The notes: generated by a model not told the origin, from the letters alone. DNA of 35,319 bases from Canibacter sp052085365 (GCA_052085365.1 JBQDFP010000020.1:1-35319), one strand, 5' to 3'. Positions 1 through 7,804 are shown, counted from the stretch's first letter. A program made the numbers and translations.

Positions 1-134
1 ACGCCACAGAGTTGCCCATCAGTGATGTTGAGCTTGAACTGCATATTGAGACCCGTGGCACAGAACACGGAAACGAGATCGTCGCCGCACTTGAAGATGC
101 CGGTTACACGGTACGAATCGGCGAACGCTACTAA
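1..134 (+). CDS. ilvA: Threonine ammonia-lyase, C-terminal ACT-like end (partial)
   Basis: The frame beginning at base 3 stays open to a TAA at 132-134 and gives 43 residues. They end in an ACT-like betaalpha unit containing HIETRGTEHG, then ALEDAGYTVRIGERY. This pattern (ethyl-type ETRG.EH, then L...GY.V) is typical of the extreme C-terminus of the short, biosynthetic-type threonine dehydratases of actinobacteria. That enzyme deaminates threonine to 2-oxobutyrate for isoleucine synthesis, and the ACT-like part modulates it. The catalytic PLP domain lies outside the window, so the call rests on the tail only. A related ACT-domain protein cannot be excluded. The gene converges on greA across a shared terminator. 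Confidence 0.7.
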   Translation, partial: ATELPISDVELELHIETRGTEHGNEIVAALEDAGYTVRIGERY

Positions 135-155
135 GACCGTTCTACAGATGAGTGA

Positions 156-183
156 GGGCGAGGAACCAGCTGGTTCCTCGCCC
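156..183. terminator. Bidirectional hairpin between ilvA and greA
   Basis: A perfect 13-bp inverted repeat, GGGCGAGGAACCA with its complement across a GC centre, lies between the ilvA stop (134) and the greA stop (218). There is no long T tract on either side, but the stem is very stable. Its position between convergent genes fits a shared terminator. Confidence 0.8.
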
Positions 184-217
184 CACACTCATGTAGGAGC
201 GTCAGCCCCAAACGTGG

Positions 218-703
218 TTAGCCCTTAAACGTGTCGACAGCGACGACTTCTACGGGAATGTCCTTGCCCGTAGGCGCCTTGTATGACGTTTTGTCGCCAA
301 CCTTCAGACCGAGAATTGATTCGCCGAGAGGGCTTTCTGGGCTGTAGATATCGAGGTCTGAGCCGTCAGCCATTTCACGACTACCCAGCAAGAATTTTTC
401 TTCGTCACCGAGAACTTTGGCAGTAATGACCGTGCCAATCTCGACAACACCGCTGCTTTTGGGAGCATCCGCGACTGTGGCGTTCTTCAGCAGTTCTTCA
501 AGGTCACGAATGCGGGCTTCCATTTTGCCCTGTTCGTCCTTGGCTGCGTGGTAGCCGCCATTTTCTTTCAGGTCGCCTTCTTCGCGCGCCGCTTCGATAC
601 GGGCTGCGATCTCACGACGCCCCGGTCCGCTGAGCTCATCGAGCTCGGCTTGCAAGCGGTCATAAGCCTCCTGGGTAAGCCAGGTCTCTTGAGTTTCGGC
701 CAT
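218..703 (-). CDS. greA: Transcription elongation factor GreA
   Basis: The product has 161 residues, the normal GreA length. The N-terminal half is the antiparallel coiled coil, with LTQEAYDRLQAELDEL and the tip motif EEGDLKENGGYHAAKDEQG carrying the acidic residues that reach the polymerase active site. The C-terminal half is the FKBP-like domain ending in IPVEVVAVDTF. GreA rescues backtracked RNA polymerase by stimulating transcript cleavage. The start at 703 is chosen because AAAGGAAG lies 7 nt upstream; an in-frame ATG at 736 would add 11 unlikely residues and has no RBS. The gene lies 3' of the DUF4307 gene on the same strand but has its own promoter and a structured leader. Confidence 0.97.
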   Translation of the reverse strand: MAETQETWLTQEAYDRLQAELDELSGPGRREIAARIEAAREEGDLKENGGYHAAKDEQGKMEARIRDLEELLKNATVADAPKSSGVVEIGTVITAKVLGDEEKFLLGSREMADGSDLDIYSPESPLGESILGLKVGDKTSYKAPTGKDIPVEVVAVDTFKG

Positions 704-752
704 GCGAAATCTTCCTTTGTAATATGGATCACTCACGAAGAGAACGCTCCAG

Positions 753-779
753 ACGCTCCGGAGCGTGACGGCTAGTCTA
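753..779 (-). promoter_or_regulatory. greA promoter with palindrome at the transcript start
   Basis: On the minus strand a TAGACT -10 box lies at 779-774, preceded by TG one base upstream (extended -10). Transcription would begin near 767. The 14-bp perfect palindrome ACGCTCCGGAGCGT (753-766) then forms the first transcribed bases. A third copy of ACGCTCC lies at 744-750. The predicted leader is about 64 nt. Box and palindrome are seen; the start site is inferred. Confidence 0.6.
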
Positions 780-835
780 GCAAAAGCGATCGATTATTCG
801 TAGAAGTGTACGAAATTCAAGCTTCAGTAAACCCG

Positions 836-1357
836 TCAGAATTCCTCAGTACTCCAACATTCACGCACCGTAATCGTGGTAGCTTCCCCTACGGTAATAA
901 GCTCTGCGGTGAAGGTGCGGGTCCGGTCATCTGACGCTGGTATTTCGATGATTTTGTACCCGACCGGGGCATGCGATTTCGTGACGGCTTCAATCGCGCA
1001 CGCGGTGGGAGTATCTGGCTGCACGTTCAATTCGAACGTTAGTGACGCTTCCCGTTCATTGATGATTTTGTGGCCCAGATCTCGAGCGTCGATGTCATTA
1101 TCCGCAAAATTGAAGCCACCGGCAGTGAAAAACCACACCACGCCGGCTCCGAGCAGTGCGATAATGATCCACGCAAATACACGATCGAATCGGCGTCGTC
1201 GTTTGCGGCCGTACCGTTGTTCAAGGTGCGCGGTGTCAGTGTTTTGTAGGGCGCTGTCTCGTACGCGTGAAGGAGTAAGAAACGCACCGCCAGAGTTTTC
1301 GTGGTCGACGCTCTCGTCGTAATCTTGTGTCGTAGAGCGCTCACGTGACGCTGGCAT
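836..1357 (-). CDS. DUF4307 membrane protein
   Basis: The product has 173 residues. The N-terminal ~65 residues are hydrophilic and end in a basic run, YGRKRRRRFDRV. One membrane segment follows (AWIIIALLGAGVVWFFTAGG), then an extracytoplasmic domain of about 90 residues with two cysteines (TACAIEA and RECWS) that could pair. This layout matches the actinobacterial DUF4307 family (Rv1081c type), which sits between greA and mca in many genomes; its function is not known. The start at 1357 is supported by AAGGAG 7 nt upstream; longer in-frame starts at 1381 and 1492 lack this. A TAAGCT box at 1406-1401 is a likely -10, giving a leader of about 37 nt. Confidence 0.85.
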   Translation of the reverse strand: MPASRERSTTQDYDESVDHENSGGAFLTPSRVRDSALQNTDTAHLEQRYGRKRRRRFDRVFAWIIIALLGAGVVWFFTAGGFNFADNDIDARDLGHKIINEREASLTFELNVQPDTPTACAIEAVTKSHAPVGYKIIEIPASDDRTRTFTAELITVGEATTITVRECWSTEEF

Positions 1358-1459
1358 CAGCAGACTCCTTGGAAGCCTCATTAGAATGGTGAACGGTCTT
1401 AGCTTACTGGTCCAGGCAGAGAACTGTTTGTGTGCCAGTTTGTAATCGAAAGGAGCCGA

Positions 1460-2353
1460 ATGACACTTCGACTGCTTGCTGTACACGCCCATCCGGACGA
1501 TGAATCGAGCAAGGGAGCAGCAACGTATGCTTCCTACGTGCAGGCCGGTATTGAGGTCTTAATTGTCAGCTGCACAGGCGGTGAACGCGGCGATATCCTG
1601 AACGAAACAGTCAATGAGATACCGATGGCGCACCGAGATCTCACCGGACTACGTCGACAAGAAATGGCTACCGCTCGCGACGTTGTTGGCTTCGAACACC
1701 TCTGGCTCGGTTATGAAGACTCAGGTCTGCCCGAACCGGGGGAGCCAATTCCTCCAATGTGCTTTGCTGACATTCCCATTGACACGTCAGCAGAGGCACT
1801 TGTTCGAGTGGTGCGCCGATTCAAACCGCACGTGATGGTTACCTACAATGAGAACGGCGGATACCCGCACCCTGATCACATTCGCTGCCACGAAATCAGC
1901 AAACGGGCGTGGGACGTCAGCGGCGACGCTTCGGTGTATCCCGAAGCTGGCGCACCGTGGGAAATCAAGAAGCTTTACTACGAAGAGATCTTCAACGCTG
2001 AACGTATTCGGAGTTTGAGGCGGGTTGTGAACGAGCTGCAACCTGAATCTCCTATTCGTGATGAAATTGAAGCGATCGCTGAACGTATGCAGGGGCGCGA
2101 GTACACTGGAACCGCGCGCCTGAACGTGAGCGACTACTTTGAAATACGAGACGATGCACTGCGTGCACACGCGAGCCAAGTCCCGCCAACAAACCTGTTC
2201 TTCTTCATGCCCAACGATATTCAACGTGAAGCATGGCCCTACGAGGACTATCGTCTCGCTGAAACCCGGGTAAAAACTCGGGAGTTTGAAAACGATCTGT
2301 TTGAAGGCATTACCGATAACGAAGCTGAGCTTCAGGCTGGAGTCAAATCATGA
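1460..2353 (+). CDS. mca: Mycothiol S-conjugate amidase
   Basis: The product has 297 residues and is a LmbE/PIG-L-type zinc deacetylase. The zinc motif HAHPDDES is at residues 9-16 and the third ligand region is YPHPDHIRCHE. Mca cleaves the amide bond of mycothiol S-conjugates, releasing an N-acetylcysteine mercapturate for export and GlcN-Ins for recycling. The paralogue MshB has a similar fold, but the SSKGAAT sequence after the zinc motif, the length and the neighbourhood (greA, DUF4307, a small membrane protein) favour Mca. AAAGGAG ends 4 nt before the ATG at 1460; an upstream in-frame ATG at 1430 lacks an RBS. A TAGAAT box at 1382-1387 is a possible -10. The stop overlaps the next start as ATGA. 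Confidence 0.92.
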   Translation: MTLRLLAVHAHPDDESSKGAATYASYVQAGIEVLIVSCTGGERGDILNETVNEIPMAHRDLTGLRRQEMATARDVVGFEHLWLGYEDSGLPEPGEPIPPMCFADIPIDTSAEALVRVVRRFKPHVMVTYNENGGYPHPDHIRCHEISKRAWDVSGDASVYPEAGAPWEIKKLYYEEIFNAERIRSLRRVVNELQPESPIRDEIEAIAERMQGREYTGTARLNVSDYFEIRDDALRAHASQVPPTNLFFFMPNDIQREAWPYEDYRLAETRVKTREFENDLFEGITDNEAELQAGVKS

Positions 2354-2649
2354 ACGTACTGTGGGCAGCCGCAGTCTCAACGTTCACCTTCGTTGTGTCA
2401 TCTATTGCGCAGCTTGTTGATGAGACCGAAACTGAAGTGAACCCGGACGATGTGACTCCCGGTTGGGAAGGCTTTGCTTTTACCGGTTTGTTTGTTGCCG
2501 CCGTTATTGTGCTCGGGTTCTTGCTTGTGCGAACCATTCGCCGGATTCAATACCGTTCCGAGATTCAAGAAAACCTGCAGGAAGAAAAGGCCAGGCTAGA
2601 AGGTCAAACAGACGACGACGCCGGTCCTTCGGAAAGCTCAGATCAATAG
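2350..2649 (+). CDS. Small single-pass membrane protein downstream of mca
   Basis: The product has 99 residues. A hydrophobic N-terminus (LWAAAVSTFTFVVSSIAQLV) could be a signal or first membrane segment. An acidic stretch follows, then a clear membrane helix (FTGLFVAAVIVLGFLLV), a basic RRIQYR stop-transfer and a charged, glutamate-rich cytoplasmic tail. The ATG overlaps the mca stop (ATGA), so translation is probably coupled. A small membrane protein in this position next to mca is a recurring arrangement in actinobacteria (Rv1083 type). Its function is unknown; a link to mercapturate export or Mca localisation is only a guess. Confidence 0.8.
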   Translation: MNVLWAAAVSTFTFVVSSIAQLVDETETEVNPDDVTPGWEGFAFTGLFVAAVIVLGFLLVRTIRRIQYRSEIQENLQEEKARLEGQTDDDAGPSESSDQ

Positions 2650-2657
2650 TTGCGCAG

Positions 2658-4493
2658 ATGAAGCCCCCGGCAAGAAATGCTGAAGAGATTCTGCAGAAGG
2701 TTTTCGGTTACGACGAGTTTCGCGGAAATCAACGCGACATCATTGACAGTGTTATTGGCGGATCAGACGCGCTTGTGCTTATGCCCACTGGTGGTGGGAA
2801 GTCTCTTTGCTATCAAATTCCGGCACTGGTCCGACCGGGAACCGGCGTGGTCATTTCACCGCTCGTGGCGCTCATGCATGATCAGGTTGCCGCGCTGACC
2901 CAGCTGGGGGTCCGGGCCGAGGCGCTGAACTCAACCAAGAGTTCCGCCGAGCAGCAACGTATTTCTCGCGCGTATGCGAATGGTGAGCTCGACCTGTTGT
3001 ATCTTGCGCCTGAGCGTCTCGCAGACTCGCGCACGAGGACTTTGATCGCGTCAACCCAGGTTTCTGTGGTTGCCATAGATGAAGCCCACTGCGTGTCGCA
3101 GTGGGGACACGATTTTCGCCCTGACTATCTACAGCTGGGCGGTTTAGCAGATCTGCTGCCTGACTCTCCACGGATTGCGTTAACTGCAACTGCAACACCT
3201 GCGACCCACAGTGAGATTCGTGAACGGCTTCGTCTCGAGTCTGCGCTTGACTTCGTGTCGAGCTTTGACCGGCCGAATATTCGTTATCGTATTGAACCGA
3301 AAGTGAACGCGAACAAGCAGCTGGTCACATTTATTCTTGACGAGCATCCCGGTGAAACCGGCATCGTGTATGCCTTGAGTCGTAAAAGTGTCGAGCGGAC
3401 GGCTGCCGCGCTGCGTGAGCGAGGGATCGATGCGATCGCCTACCATGCCGGGCTTTCACCTGAAGATCGTGCACACGCGCAGTCGCGTTTTGGGCGCGAT
3501 GACGGTGTTGTTATTGTGGCGACGATCGCGTTCGGCATGGGTATCGACGTGCCTGACGTACGATTTGTCGCCCATATCGATCTCCCGAAATCGCTTGAGG
3601 GGTATTACCAAGAGACGGGTCGTGCCGGGCGAGATGATCTGCCGGCTGAAGCTTGGATGGTGTACGGACTTCCGGATGTGGTGCAACTTCAGCGGCTTAT
3701 TGAACGTGGCACCGCAGAGTCGAATATGAAACGCCATCAGCGTCAACTGGTGGATCACATGCTTGCGCTGTGTGAAAGTGTGACCTGTCGCCGTCAGTTC
3801 TTGCTTAAATATTTCGGTGAGCAGCTCTCAGACCCGTGCGGAAACTGTGATGTGTGTCTCGAACCACCGGAAGTGTGGGACGCGACAGTGCCTGCACAAA
3901 AGCTGCTTTCGACGGTGATCGCGACGTGGACAGATGTCGGTACTCGCTTCGCTGCCGGGCAGCACATTGATGTGTTGCGCGGAGTCTCATCAGAGCGTTC
4001 ACGCAAAGTAGGGCTCGAAAGGTTAAGCACCTGGGGAATCGGAGTCGATCTGTCAGTTGGCCACTGGAAGATCGTTGTACGTCACCTGTTGGCAACGGGG
4101 CTGTTGCGCGCAGTCGGGGAATGGGGTGTGCTTGCGGCCAAGCCAGAGTGCCAGGCAGTGTTGCGAGGTGAAGAACGTGTCATGATGCGTAAGCTGCCCA
4201 CCCAGATGCCGCACAGGACATCCCGGGCGCCAAAATCTGCGGGCGTAGCATTGAACGACCAGCAAACAGAACGGTTTGAGAAGCTTCGAGCCTGGCGAAA
4301 ATCAACCGCCGCAGCGCAAGAAGTTCCCAGCTACGTCGTTTTTGCTGATGCCACGCTTCGCGAACTTGCGGTTGAGAACCCAACCCGTGTGAATGATCTC
4401 ACCGAAATCAGTGGAATCGGTGCGGTCAAACAAGATCGTTACGGCAAAGACGTGATTGACGTGCTCCAAGGCACCGACCTCGATGAGGCTTAG
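2658..4493 (+). CDS. recQ: ATP-dependent DNA helicase RecQ
   Basis: The product has 611 residues, the size of full-length bacterial RecQ. Motif 0/I region: YDEFRGNQRDII, then Walker A PTGGGKSLCYQ with K48. The helicase box is DEAHCVSQWGHDFRPDY and motif III is TATATP. The second RecA-like lobe contains FGMGIDVPDVRFVAH and YYQETGRAGRD. The zinc-binding RQC region has CESVTCRRQFLLKYFGE followed by CGNCDVC. The last ~75 residues form an HRDC domain. RecQ unwinds 3'-tailed and forked DNA in recombinational repair. The ATG at 2658 lacks a clear Shine-Dalgarno sequence and lies 8 bp after the preceding stop. Its 3' end overlaps the convergent hemolysin III gene by 4 bp. Confidence 0.95.
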   Translation: MKPPARNAEEILQKVFGYDEFRGNQRDIIDSVIGGSDALVLMPTGGGKSLCYQIPALVRPGTGVVISPLVALMHDQVAALTQLGVRAEALNSTKSSAEQQRISRAYANGELDLLYLAPERLADSRTRTLIASTQVSVVAIDEAHCVSQWGHDFRPDYLQLGGLADLLPDSPRIALTATATPATHSEIRERLRLESALDFVSSFDRPNIRYRIEPKVNANKQLVTFILDEHPGETGIVYALSRKSVERTAAALRERGIDAIAYHAGLSPEDRAHAQSRFGRDDGVVIVATIAFGMGIDVPDVRFVAHIDLPKSLEGYYQETGRAGRDDLPAEAWMVYGLPDVVQLQRLIERGTAESNMKRHQRQLVDHMLALCESVTCRRQFLLKYFGEQLSDPCGNCDVCLEPPEVWDATVPAQKLLSTVIATWTDVGTRFAAGQHIDVLRGVSSERSRKVGLERLSTWGIGVDLSVGHWKIVVRHLLATGLLRAVGEWGVLAAKPECQAVLRGEERVMMRKLPTQMPHRTSRAPKSAGVALNDQQTERFEKLRAWRKSTAAAQEVPSYVVFADATLRELAVENPTRVNDLTEISGIGAVKQDRYGKDVIDVLQGTDLDEA

Positions 4494-5251
4494 CGCAAAA
4501 ACATCGGGTCAAGCACCGCGAGTAATGCGGCAGTCCAGTGACAGAAGAATGCTGCCACTGTGCAGACGTGAAAGAGTTCGTGAAAGCCGAAGAAACGGTT
4601 CGTGCGCAGTGGCCACTTCATCGCGTAAAACACGGCACCCACGGTATACAGGAGGCCGCCCACGATGACGAGAATGACTGCAGGAAAGTTCGCTGCAAAC
4701 ATCTCGGGCATAAAGAACACTGCAGCCCAACCGAGTGCGAGATAAAGCGCAACATACAGCAGGCGTGGTGAGTTGATCCAAAAGACTCGAAACGCGATAC
4801 CAACAAGGGCACCGCCCCACACACACACTAAGAGCAGTGTTGCATGCTTCGGGGTGAGTGTTCCAACTGCCAGTGGCGTATAGGTGCCTGCAATGAGCAG
4901 AAAAATGTTTGCGTGGTCGATGCGCCGTAGCACCATCTTCGCTTTGGGACCCCAATTGAAGCGATGGTAGATCGCAGAGTTTCCAAACAGCAGCATGCTG
5001 CTGATCAGGTACACGGCAGACGCCCATTTCGCTGCGACTCCGTCGGCCAAGCAGATGAGAACAATTCCGGCTGCGAGCGCAAACGGTGTGATGCCAGCGT
5101 GGAACCAGCCTCGAAGAAGTGGCTTGGGTGCCTCCGATGACGCATCCGCAGCAAGGGGGAGTTGTGTGAGCGGTTCAGCGTTTCGTACTGCTCGCGCTTC
5201 AGACCGCAACGGATCTGCTGCCGACTTATTTTTGCGCGAACGTGCTGACAT
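4490..5251 (-). CDS. Hemolysin III / TrhA family membrane protein
   Basis: The product has 253 residues with a ~50-residue hydrophilic N-terminus, then seven membrane segments. Family signatures are SAIYHRFNW, RRIDHANIFLLIAGTYTPL and the late FHELFHVCTVAAFFCHW; the H, D and S residues resemble the zinc site of PAQR/alkaline-ceramidase-type proteins. Relatives are linked to membrane fluidity homeostasis; the hemolysin name is historical. The gene is divergent from the prenyl transferase, as in Rv1085c/Rv1086. The ATG at 5251 has no Shine-Dalgarno sequence but lies 6 nt after a TAGTCT -10 box, so the mRNA is probably leaderless. Confidence 0.9.
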   Translation of the reverse strand: MSARSRKNKSAADPLRSEARAVRNAEPLTQLPLAADASSEAPKPLLRGWFHAGITPFALAAGIVLICLADGVAAKWASAVYLISSMLLFGNSAIYHRFNWGPKAKMVLRRIDHANIFLLIAGTYTPLAVGTLTPKHATLLLVCVWGGALVGIAFRVFWINSPRLLYVALYLALGWAAVFFMPEMFAANFPAVILVIVGGLLYTVGAVFYAMKWPLRTNRFFGFHELFHVCTVAAFFCHWTAALLAVLDPMFLR

Positions 5252-5257
5252 AGATTC

Positions 5258-5263
5258 AGACTA
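5258..5263 (-). promoter_or_regulatory. -10 box TAGTCT, leaderless start of hemolysin III gene
   Basis: TAGTCT on the minus strand is followed by 6 nt and then the ATG at 5251, so transcription would start at the initiation codon. No SD-like sequence is present. Confidence 0.6.
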
Positions 5264-5317
5264 GTGGGCCGGCATGAACTTCTCGTGCATATGTGTCACG
5301 CCCAGAGCCGCGCACGG

Positions 5318-5323
5318 TACGAT
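5318..5323 (+). promoter_or_regulatory. -10 box TACGAT, leaderless GTG start of prenyl transferase
   Basis: TACGAT is followed by 6 nt and the GTG at 5330. This helps choose GTG 5330 over the upstream in-frame codon at 5264, which would lie upstream of the promoter. Confidence 0.55.
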
Positions 5324-5329
5324 ACGAAT

Positions 5330-6115
5330 GTGGAAAGCGCACCATCACAGAAAACGCCGGGACTGCTCTACCGGCTCTATCAGAGGCGCCTGCGTAAACA
5401 GATTGATCAGAGTCGCACCCCATCACATATTGCCGTCATAGTTGACGGGAACCGTCGATGGGCGAAACTTCGCCTACAAGAGCGTGCCGCTTTTGGTCAC
5501 CGTGCTGGTGCACGAAAAATCCCGGAATTTTTGGGCTGGTGTGAAGAAAACGGTGTTAAAACCGTGACCTTGTATTTGCTGTCTACTGACAATCTTGTCG
5601 GGCGGGATAGTCTCGAGCTTGACGATCTCTTCACCATTATTAGCGACCTATCTGCGGTGTTGGCGCAGCGTGGGGACTGGCGGGTGAAACATGTCGGTGA
5701 CGCGAGTGTGCTCCCGCAGGGACTGACCGAAGCGCTGACGCATGCCGAAGAGGCAACCGCTGACAACTCGAGCCTGCACGTGAACCTCGCAGTCGGATAT
5801 GGCGGACGCAGCGAAATTGCGGCCGCTGTGCACAGTGTAATTAAAGAGCATCAAGAACGGGGTGGATCATTAGATTCACTCGCAGAGCACCTCACCCCTG
5901 AAACGATTGGGGAACACCTATGGACGCGAGGTCAGGCCGACCCGGACCTGGTGATTCGTACGTCGGGGGAGCAGCGACTGAGCGACTTTATGATCTGGCA
6001 GTCGGCGCACTCCGAGTTCTACTTTGTTGAGGCGCTCTACCCGGACCTTCGCGAAGTGGATCTGCTCCGTGCGCTGCGTGATTATTCAACGCGCTCTCGC
6101 CGGTACGGAGCGTAA
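5330..6115 (+). CDS. Short-chain Z-isoprenyl diphosphate synthase (UppS family)
   Basis: The product has 261 residues from the GTG at 5330. Family motifs run in order: IAVIVDGNRRWAK (catalytic Asp of DGNRRWA), FGHRAGARKI, LYLLSTDNL, VNLAVGYGGRSEIA, and the diphosphate-binding RTSGEQRLSDFMIWQ near the C-terminus. The enzyme condenses isopentenyl diphosphate with an allylic diphosphate in cis. Actinobacteria often carry two such enzymes. The partnership with a divergent hemolysin III gene and the GLLYRLYQRRL N-terminus match the Rv1086 branch, which makes Z,E-farnesyl diphosphate for decaprenyl phosphate. A role as the main undecaprenyl synthase cannot be excluded. An extension to 5264 is possible but unlikely. 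Confidence 0.88.
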   Translation: MESAPSQKTPGLLYRLYQRRLRKQIDQSRTPSHIAVIVDGNRRWAKLRLQERAAFGHRAGARKIPEFLGWCEENGVKTVTLYLLSTDNLVGRDSLELDDLFTIISDLSAVLAQRGDWRVKHVGDASVLPQGLTEALTHAEEATADNSSLHVNLAVGYGGRSEIAAAVHSVIKEHQERGGSLDSLAEHLTPETIGEHLWTRGQADPDLVIRTSGEQRLSDFMIWQSAHSEFYFVEALYPDLREVDLLRALRDYSTRSRRYGA

Positions 6116-6169
6116 GGGACGTAAGCAGGCGGTTGTGGCGGCAGGTGGCTGGGATAACCAGTTCCGTTG

Positions 6170-6790
6170 TTAGAAGTGGTGGCTGAGGCTCTCGTAGGCA
6201 AGACTCGCAGCAATCGTCCACATCGTGAGGCCTACGAGCAGATCAAGGACCCGCCAAGCGCTTGGGCGCGCAAAAATTGGTGTTAACAATCGGGCGCCGT
6301 AGCCGAGTAAGAAGAACCACATGAAGCTCCCGACCGCGCCGCCGAACGCAAACCACCAGCGGCCTATATCGCCCTGCGTTGCGCCAATAGATCCCATAAG
6401 CACCATCGTGTCGAGGTAGACGTGAGGATTGAGATAGGTGATGGCAAGCGCAGTCAACACCGCCTTCTTTAAAGAAATGGCAGGCCCACCACCCGCGACA
6501 AGGTTGCTGGGCTTGCGAGCCCGACGAAATGCTACGAAACCGTACCAGAGCAGAAACACGAAGCCCGCCCACCGCACGACTTCAAGCACAATCGGAGCCT
6601 TCTGCACAATAAAACCAATACCCGCCACACCGGAAAACTCGAGCACCGCATCAGTCATCGAGCAGATCAATACGATCTGCAGCACGTGTTCACGTTTGAT
6701 GCCTTGACGCAGCACAAACGCGTTCTGGGCACCAATCGCGATGATCAGACCGAGTCCGGTGAACAAACCGGTTATCCAAGCAGCGAACAT
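6170..6790 (-). CDS. lysE: LysE/ArgO-family basic amino acid exporter
   Basis: The product has 206 residues and about six membrane helices. The N-terminal signature GLGLIIAIGAQNAFVLRQG is diagnostic for the LysE/ArgO branch rather than the RhtB branch. Members export L-lysine and L-arginine, protecting cells growing on peptides. The start at 6790 (MFAAWITGL) is preferred to an in-frame ATG at 6820 because a TATTGT -10 box lies 7 nt upstream of it. It is divergent from its likely LysR-type activator across 91 bp, the classic lysE-lysG layout. LysG with its co-inducer would activate it. Confidence 0.9.
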   Translation of the reverse strand: MFAAWITGLFTGLGLIIAIGAQNAFVLRQGIKREHVLQIVLICSMTDAVLEFSGVAGIGFIVQKAPIVLEVVRWAGFVFLLWYGFVAFRRARKPSNLVAGGGPAISLKKAVLTALAITYLNPHVYLDTMVLMGSIGATQGDIGRWWFAFGGAVGSFMWFFLLGYGARLLTPIFARPSAWRVLDLLVGLTMWTIAASLAYESLSHHF

Positions 6791-6881
6791 AGTTCTGACA
6801 ATATTGCACGAACAGTCCACAACACAATGAAGCTACAGTTACCAGGTCTACATGCAGTGAAGCAAAGCTTAAGATACTCGT
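6791..6881. promoter_or_regulatory. Divergent lysE-lysG control region
   Basis: This 91-bp gap has a TATTGT box for lysE (minus strand, 6803-6798, 7 nt before its ATG) and TAAGAT for lysG (6870-6875, 6 nt before its ATG). Both transcripts would be leaderless. GAAGC recurs at about 6829 and 6858. In the lysE/argO systems the LysR-type activator binds in this interval; no single clear T-N11-A operator could be assigned by eye. Confidence 0.6.
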
Positions 6882-7799
6882 ATGAGTGATGAAACTAGGT
6901 TGATCGAACTAAGCCCCTCACACTTGCGCACACTGCAAGAAATTGTCGACCAGGGTTCGTTTGAATCTGCAGCACGAGCCCTACACATTAGCCCAAGCGC
7001 GGTCAGCCAACGTCTCAACGCTATGGAAAAACAGATCGGCACCGTGCTGGTGATTAGATCAAAACCCGTCAGCCTCACCGAGATGGGCGAAGTAGCTCTC
7101 AAATCAGCCAGACAGTTAACGCTGCTGCTAGCTGAGGCAAACCGGGAACTGACCAGACTCGCTGCACTGAAGCTCCCCATCGCCCTCAATGGCGACTCAC
7201 TCACTACTTGGGCGCTGCCCGCCCTCGCCGAGTTCACACACAAACACGACACCCAGTTTGATATTCGCCGCGCCGATGAATCGCACGCGATAGAGCTCCT
7301 GGCTCGAGGCGACGTGGCGCTCGCCATAACTACCCAACGTGCACCGCTCAACGGCTGTGAGGTGACCCCGCTCGTAGTACACCGCTATTATCCGGTCGCG
7401 ACACCCGAATTTGTCTCCCGTTGGTTTCCCGATGGTGTTACGGCCGCCGCATTCGCCGCAGCCCCGGTGATCGACTTTGATCAAGATGACCCATTCCAGA
7501 AACGCTTCTTACGCCGATATGCACGCGGAAAGCTCGACCCACCTCGGCACTGTGTTCCCGCATCACACGATTTTCTTCGCGCGATCGGGCTGGGGATGGG
7601 GTGGGGGATGGCGCCGCTCGTACAAAGCGCTGAACTCATACAACGTGGGGAACTTGTGCAGCTTGTTCCCGACAAATACATTGATGTGCCACTGTATATT
7701 CAACGATGGAATATCCGATCGAACCTGCTCGACATTCTCGTGCGTGCGCTCACAGACGCTGCCGCTCGAGCAGTAGACGGCCTCCCACGATTACGATAG
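6882..7799 (+). CDS. lysG: LysR-type regulator LysG/ArgP
   Basis: The product has 305 residues, the usual LysR-family length. The winged helix-turn-helix spans about residues 10-70, with QGSFESAARALHISPSAVSQ and then RLNAMEKQIG. The C-terminal two-lobe effector domain would sense lysine or arginine. Sequence style (SPSAVSQRLNAMEKQIGT.LV.R) and the divergent lysE identify the ArgP/LysG branch, which activates the exporter when basic amino acids accumulate. The ATG at 6882 lies 6 nt after TAAGAT, with no SD. The TAG stop overlaps the -10 box of the following SDR gene by one base. Confidence 0.9.
   Translation: MSDETRLIELSPSHLRTLQEIVDQGSFESAARALHISPSAVSQRLNAMEKQIGTVLVIRSKPVSLTEMGEVALKSARQLTLLLAEANRELTRLAALKLPIALNGDSLTTWALPALAEFTHKHDTQFDIRRADESHAIELLARGDVALAITTQRAPLNGCEVTPLVVHRYYPVATPEFVSRWFPDGVTAAAFAAAPVIDFDQDDPFQKRFLRRYARGKLDPPRHCVPASHDFLRAIGLGMGWGMAPLVQSAELIQRGELVQLVPDKYIDVPLYIQRWNIRSNLLDILVRALTDAAARAVDGLPRLR
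7792..7797 (+). promoter_or_regulatory. -10 box TACGAT, leaderless start of SDR gene
   Basis: TACGAT is followed by 7 nt and the ATG at 7805. It lies at the end of lysG, and its last T is the first base of the lysG TAG stop. Confidence 0.55.
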
Positions 7800-7804
7800 A
7801 TGCC

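Noticed and set aside
744..766. ACGCTCC copies upstream of greA as a CRISPR-like or mobile repeat
   Set aside because: There are only three short copies within 23 bp, better explained as a local palindrome at the promoter.
2463..2657. N-terminal extension of RecQ
   Set aside because: It overlaps the small membrane protein gene in another frame, and the extra Arg/Cys-rich residues do not resemble RecQ.
5264..5329. Longer prenyl transferase start at 5264
   Set aside because: It lies upstream of the TACGAT -10 box and adds residues unlike the family.
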